Positions 60,416-64,000 of a stretch of 64,000 nt of DNA are shown here, piece after piece. The DNA comes from an uncultured Caldilineaceae bacterium (GTDB taxonomy: Bacteria; Chloroflexota; Anaerolineae; Caldilineales; Caldilineaceae), in NCBI GenBank assembly GCA_958295915.1, contig OY282381.1, positions 3,618,722 through 3,682,721 of the forward strand, given 5' to 3'. Both the position numbers and the translations under genes were made by a program. Numbering within the stretch: position 1 is the stretch's first letter; every line of letters starts with the position of its first letter. Under the pieces are notes generated by a model. The model was not told the origin of the DNA. It ran no database searches and saw only the letters and a program-made list of their open reading frames with translations.

Positions 60416-61444
60416 CTACGAATGCGCGCCCAGGTAGCTTTGCGCGTCCGACGCGCCGGCCAGATCCAGCTCCCGCGCTCGGTGGCAGCTCACAGCGTGG
60501 CCAGGCAGAATCTCTTCCAGCTCAGGAAGTTCTTCCCGACAGATGTCGATAGCGTAGCGGCACCGAGGGTGAAAGTAGCACCCCGAAGGCGGGTTGGCCG
60601 GATCTGCCACTTCACCCTCCAGAATGATTCTCTGAGAGCGCAGGCGGGGATCCGGCTGCGGCGCCGCTGAAAGCAGGGCTTCGGTGTAGGGATGCTTCGG
60701 TGTCTCGAAGAGCTGCTGCGTCTCTGCCGTCTCGACCAACTTGCCAACGTACATTACGGCGACCCGGTCGCAGATATGCTTCACGACGCTCAGATCGTGA
60801 GCCACAAACAGATAGGTCAGGCCAAGCTGATCTTGCAGCGCAAGCAACAGATTGAGAATCTGCGCCTGCACCGACACATCGAGCGCCGAAACAGGCTCGT
60901 CGGCCACCACCAGACTGGGGCTCAGAGCGAGCGCCCGGGCGATGCCAATACGCTGGCGCTGACCTCCGCTGAAGGCGTGCGGGAACCGTTGCAGGTACTC
61001 GGGCCGCAGCCCCACCAGACGGAGCAACTCCTCCACTCGGTCTATCCGCTGCTGACGGTCCGTCGTCCCGTTCACGAGTAAGGGTTCGCCGATGATGTCG
61101 AATAAGGTCATGCGCGGGTTCAACGACGAGAAGGGGTCCTGGAAGATCATCTGCATGTGGCGGCGCAAGGGCTGCAACTCGTCCCTGGACAAAGTGGCGA
61201 TGTCCAGCACCGTGTCGTCGTTGGCGCGAAAAAGGATCTCTCCTGTGGTCGGCTGGAGGGCGCGCACGATACACCTGGCCGCAGTCGTCTTGCCACAGCC
61301 GCTTTCACCCACCAAACCGTAGGTCTCACCTCGGTTGACACGAAAGTCGATGCCATCTACCGCGCGGACGTGCCCCACCGCACGTTGCCAGAAGCCTTTC
61401 CGAATCGGGAAGAACTTGCGCAGCCCTTTGACCTCCAGCATCAC
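60416..61444 (-). CDS. Oligopeptide ABC transporter ATPase, OppF/DppF type
   Basis: The product has 342 residues. Walker [10 protein letters not shown], the signature [14 protein letters not shown], Walker [15 protein letters not shown] and the C-terminal [16 protein letters not shown], typical of the OppF family, are present. The start is GTG (61444) directly followed by ATG. The ATPase energises import together with the adjacent OppD- and OppC-like proteins. It is the intact counterpart of the pseudogene at 39599. Confidence 0.92.
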   Translation of the reverse strand: MMLEVKGLRKFFPIRKGFWQRAVGHVRAVDGIDFRVNRGETYGLVGESGCGKTTAARCIVRALQPTTGEILFRANDDTVLDIATLSRDELQPLRRHMQMIFQDPFSSLNPRMTLFDIIGEPLLVNGTTDRQQRIDRVEELLRLVGLRPEYLQRFPHAFSGGQRQRIGIARALALSPSLVVADEPVSALDVSVQAQILNLLLALQDQLGLTYLFVAHDLSVVKHICDRVAVMYVGKLVETAETQQLFETPKHPYTEALLSAAPQPDPRLRSQRIILEGEVADPANPPSGCYFHPRCRYAIDICREELPELEEILPGHAVSCHRARELDLAGASDAQSYLGAHS

Positions 61445-61461
61445 CTGATTGTTTGTCTGTG

Positions 61462-62508
61462 TCAGTTGAAGCTTCCCTCGTTTTCTGTGGAGGGCGGGTG
61501 ATATAGAAAACAGCTTACTTGATGCTCGTCTCCCACCGAAAGCAACTGCGGCTCATGCCGGTCACAGACCCCCGATATTGCGTCCGGGCAACGTGGATGA
61601 AATGGGCACCCAGCCGGCCGGTTGTACGGGTGCGGTATAGTCCCGCTGATCGTGGGCAATTGCGCCTTGGGAGTCGAATGGATGCTGGGGATCGAGCGCA
61701 GAAGGGCCTGGGTGTACGGATGCTTCGATGCGTTGAAGACGTCATCGACAGAGCCCTCCTCTACCACCTGACCCAGGTACATCACCACGACTTGATCGGC
61801 CATCTCCGCGATCACACCCATGTTGTGGGTGATCAGTATGACCGCCATGCCTCTCTGTTCCTGGAGGGAACGCAGGAGATCGAGTATCTGAGCTTGGGTG
61901 GTCACGTCCAGAGCCGTCGTCGGTTCGTCGGCAATGAGAAGCCTCGGATCACAGGACAGCGCCAAGGCGATTAGGGCGCGCTGGCGCATGCCGCCGCTGA
62001 GCTGAAGAGGATACGCATCGATGGCCGTTTCAGCCCGGGGAATACCCACAAGACGAAGCAGTTCGACCGCCATCTGCCGGGCCTCCTGCTTGGAGACCTT
62101 CCGGTGCAGCCTGGCGACTTCGATAATCTGATTGCCTATGGTGTGAACCGGGCTGAGCGACGTCATCGGCTCCTGGAAGACCAGAGCGATCTCCGCCCCC
62201 CGGATCGAGCGCATCTCTTGACTGTTTTCGCCCAGAGATGTCAAGGCAACCTCGCGCTCATAGCCGTCCTCCGTAAGCCGGCGCAGCAAGATCTCTCCCC
62301 CCACGATGCGGCCAGGCCGCGGCACGATGCGGAGTATGGACAGCGCCGTAACACTCTTCCCACAGCCGCTCTCACCGACGACGCCCAGCGTTTGTCCGAG
62401 GCGAACGTCAAAGCTGGCGCCGTCAACGGCCCGCACTATCCCCTCGTCCGTAAAAAAGTTCGTTTTCAGGTTGCGCACCGATAGAATCGGCTGCCGGTCG
62501 TTTTCCAT
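61462..62508 (-). CDS. Oligopeptide ABC transporter ATPase, OppD/DppD type
   Basis: The product has 348 residues. Walker [29 protein letters not shown], the signature [12 protein letters not shown], Walker [17 protein letters not shown] and the C-terminal [15 protein letters not shown] are diagnostic. It is 17 nt upstream of the OppF gene and 58 nt downstream of the OppC gene, one operon. Confidence 0.92.
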   Translation of the reverse strand: MENDRQPILSVRNLKTNFFTDEGIVRAVDGASFDVRLGQTLGVVGESGCGKSVTALSILRIVPRPGRIVGGEILLRRLTEDGYEREVALTSLGENSQEMRSIRGAEIALVFQEPMTSLSPVHTIGNQIIEVARLHRKVSKQEARQMAVELLRLVGIPRAETAIDAYPLQLSGGMRQRALIALALSCDPRLLIADEPTTALDVTTQAQILDLLRSLQEQRGMAVILITHNMGVIAEMADQVVVMYLGQVVEEGSVDDVFNASKHPYTQALLRSIPSIHSTPKAQLPTISGTIPHPYNRPAGCPFHPRCPDAISGVCDRHEPQLLSVGDEHQVSCFLYHPPSTENEGSFN

Positions 62509-62566
62509 ATCAGGATGATTGGATTCAAAGATCGATCCGAATTACAAATTGGAAATTCATAATTGA

Positions 62567-63670
62567 CTACACGCCGTACGGGTCGGCCGCGTCTCTCAGC
62601 CCATCGCCCATAAAGTTGAAGGCCAGGATAACGACAACTACGGGGAGCGCCGCTACCAGCAGCCACGGCGATAACGCCACGGTCTCGATATTCTGTGCTT
62701 GCTGAAGCATGACGCCCCAACTGATGGCCGGCGGGCGCAGACCCAGACCGAGAAAGCTCAACGCCGTCTCCGCCAGGATCATGGCCGGGATGGCCAAGGT
62801 GACCGCGGCGATGATGTGGCTCTGAAAGGAGGGTACCATATGACGGAAGATGATGCGCTTGCGGCTACAGCCCGCCAGCTCCGCGGCCGTCACAAAGTCC
62901 TCCTCGCGCAGCGACAGAAACCGTCCACGGACCACTCGCGCCAGCCCGGTCCAGCCGCGTAGAGCGATGACAATGGTAATGGCAAAGTAGATCTGCTCGA
63001 CGCTCCATTGTCTGGGGACGGCCGCCGCCAACCCCATCCACAGCGGGATGGTCGGAATAGAGCGCAGAATCTCGATGAGACGCTGAATAGTGTTGTCTAC
63101 AACGCCGCCGTAGAAGCCCGATATCCCGCCCAGCAGAACGCCCAACAGGAGGCTGAGCGCAACGGCCACCAGCCCAATCGTCAGAGAAGTACGGGTAGCA
63201 TACATCAGACGCGACCAAACATCGCGCCCCAAGGAGTCGGTGCCGAGTATGAACAGGGATTCCTCCACCTGGGCGCCCTCGACACCGATCAGATGGCGAT
63301 CAGCGGGAATAAACCCCAGAAACTCGTACTTGAAGCCGCGCACAAAAAAGCGAATCTTCACCTTCTGGCTTGGGTCTGCCTCGTAGACTCGCCTGAATGT
63401 GGTCAGATCACGCTTTCCCACAACCCCATACACGTGGGGACTGAGCTTGCCATCATCAAAAAAACGGATGGGCTGGGGCGGCATCAAGGAGCGGTAGGCT
63501 TCTGTCGTATTCGGATCCGTGTAGGCAAAAAAGTCCGCGCCCAGCACGACGAGGTAGAACGCGACTACGCCAACAGTAGCCACCACCGCCACGCGGTGCT
63601 TACGGAACCGCCACCACATCAGTCGCCATTGGCTGGCGACAAAGATCCGCTCCTCGTTGACCGCGCTCAC
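62567..63670 (-). CDS. Oligopeptide ABC transporter permease, OppC/DppC type
   Basis: The product has 367 residues with a GTG start. An N-terminal helix (AVVATVGVVAFYLVVLGADF) precedes a long periplasmic segment, the LGTDSLGRDVWSRLMY signature of OppC, and the EAA loop DFVTAAELAGCSRKRIIFRH with MVPS. The end, NFMGDGLRDAADPYGV, is characteristic. The long loop of about 120 residues before LGTDSLGRD is larger than in typical OppC and matches the DUF-like extension seen in some Chloroflexota permeases (memory-based). Confidence 0.9.
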   Translation of the reverse strand: MSAVNEERIFVASQWRLMWWRFRKHRVAVVATVGVVAFYLVVLGADFFAYTDPNTTEAYRSLMPPQPIRFFDDGKLSPHVYGVVGKRDLTTFRRVYEADPSQKVKIRFFVRGFKYEFLGFIPADRHLIGVEGAQVEESLFILGTDSLGRDVWSRLMYATRTSLTIGLVAVALSLLLGVLLGGISGFYGGVVDNTIQRLIEILRSIPTIPLWMGLAAAVPRQWSVEQIYFAITIVIALRGWTGLARVVRGRFLSLREEDFVTAAELAGCSRKRIIFRHMVPSFQSHIIAAVTLAIPAMILAETALSFLGLGLRPPAISWGVMLQQAQNIETVALSPWLLVAALPVVVVILAFNFMGDGLRDAADPYGV

Positions 63671-63776
63671 TGATCGTCCCGAATCGCATAAATCACAGTC
63701 GCATGCCTGCCTTGGTCAATTAAAAATTATTGTTCAATTACGAATTGGGCAGTTCATTCCAAATCCGTAATTCGCT
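63671..63776. repeat. AT-rich short repeat between Opp permease genes
   Basis: AATTAAAAATTATTGTTCAATT and AATTACGAATTGGG, then CCGTAATTCGC, form small inverted AATT motifs. Similar AATTACAAATTGGAAATTC occurs at 62540-62560 on the other side of the OppC gene. The spacer holds nothing else. Confidence 0.4.
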
Positions 63777-64000
63777 TTATCCTTCCTGGACCATCCCAAA
63801 TCGGATGCGTGGATCGATCCACATCAACAGCAAGTCTGAAATAAACGTGCCGATGACAGTTAAGGAGCCGAGCATCAGGATGATGGTCCCCGCCAGGAAC
63901 ATGTCCTGGGCAATAAGGGACCCTAAGAGGATTGGACCGAGCGTCGGCAAGCTCAATACGAAGGAGACGATAACACTGCCCGACAAGATATAGGGCAACA
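63777..64000 (-). CDS. Oligopeptide ABC transporter permease, OppB/DppB type (partial)
   Basis: Only the C-terminal 74 codons or so lie in the window, and the start is beyond 64000. Hydrophobic stretches VIVSFVLSLPTLGPILLGSL and IILMLGSLTVIGTFISDLLL with the ending MWIDPRIRFG are typical of the OppB C-terminus (L-x-DPRIR). It is the first permease of the operon OppB-OppC-OppD-OppF read on the minus strand. Confidence 0.85.
   Translation of the reverse strand, partial: LPYILSGSVIVSFVLSLPTLGPILLGSLIAQDMFLAGTIILMLGSLTVIGTFISDLLLMWIDPRIRFGMVQEG

Noticed and set aside
1..64000. tRNA or rRNA genes
   Set aside because: No cloverleaf-like or conserved rRNA stretch was recognised by eye. A tRNAscan-SE and Infernal run would be decisive.

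Overview
The window looks like a chromosomal segment of a Chloroflexota bacterium, probably Caldilineales/Anaerolineae-like. This is an inference from gene content, not from a marker gene. Supporting signs are substrate-binding proteins with an RR-x-F-L-K/H leader followed by an AAC lipobox, a RecD2-type helicase, many carbohydrate and oligopeptide ABC importers, a lineage-type small hypothetical protein at 18.6 kb, expanded phytanoyl-CoA dioxygenases, and a very high load of short interspersed repeats. No rRNA, tRNA or CRISPR array was recognised.

Region 1 (1-4.1 kb): five tandem minus-strand genes for near-identical coiled-coil, tail-anchored proteins. They differ almost only in the number of 11-residue (33 bp) and 7-residue (21 bp) repeats. 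Each has its own conserved leader with a hairpin and a TTGACA element. Region 2 (4.1-10.4 kb): a DUF1156-type adenine DNA methylase gene split in frame by a 33-bp palindrome with TAA in its loop, then a sugar ABC importer operon. Region 3 (10.7-24.6 kb): housekeeping and hydrolase genes (MFS exporter, MBL hydrolase, HAD phosphatase, Nudix, RecD2, sugar isomerase-like TIM barrel, alkaline phosphatase superfamily enzyme, beta-propeller surface protein, MurE-like ligase). Region 4 (24.8-31.3 kb): a large Eco57I-like methylase/restriction protein and a repeat-built lipoprotein. Region 5 (31.8-58.5 kb): a catabolic island with sugar ABC importers (one complete, others decayed), dehydrogenases, a BKACE enzyme, a sarcosine-oxidase-like flavoenzyme, a PIG-L deacetylase, an isochorismatase-like hydrolase, five phytanoyl-CoA dioxygenases, an M20 peptidase, an aldo/keto reductase and a GH127-like enzyme. 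Region 6 (58.6-64 kb): a beta-class DNA methyltransferase fused to an Mrr-like nuclease domain, and an oligopeptide ABC importer running off the right edge.

The most unusual signal is a set of at least six unrelated short repeat families, mostly palindromic, which I call A, B, C, D, G and H. They fill the intergenic spaces of the first 31 kb and also enter genes. They form the N-termini of two permeases, a TIM-barrel protein and a dehydrogenase, and internal insertions in RecD2, the DUF1156 methylase and the Eco57I-like protein. They also supply the stop codons of several genes. One element (D, 93 bp) sits inside the hairpin loop of another (C), which is direct evidence of movement. Two copies of G show a compensatory base-pair change. 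Past 31 kb the repeats thin out and transporter pseudogenes appear instead, so the window reads as two different genomic neighbourhoods.
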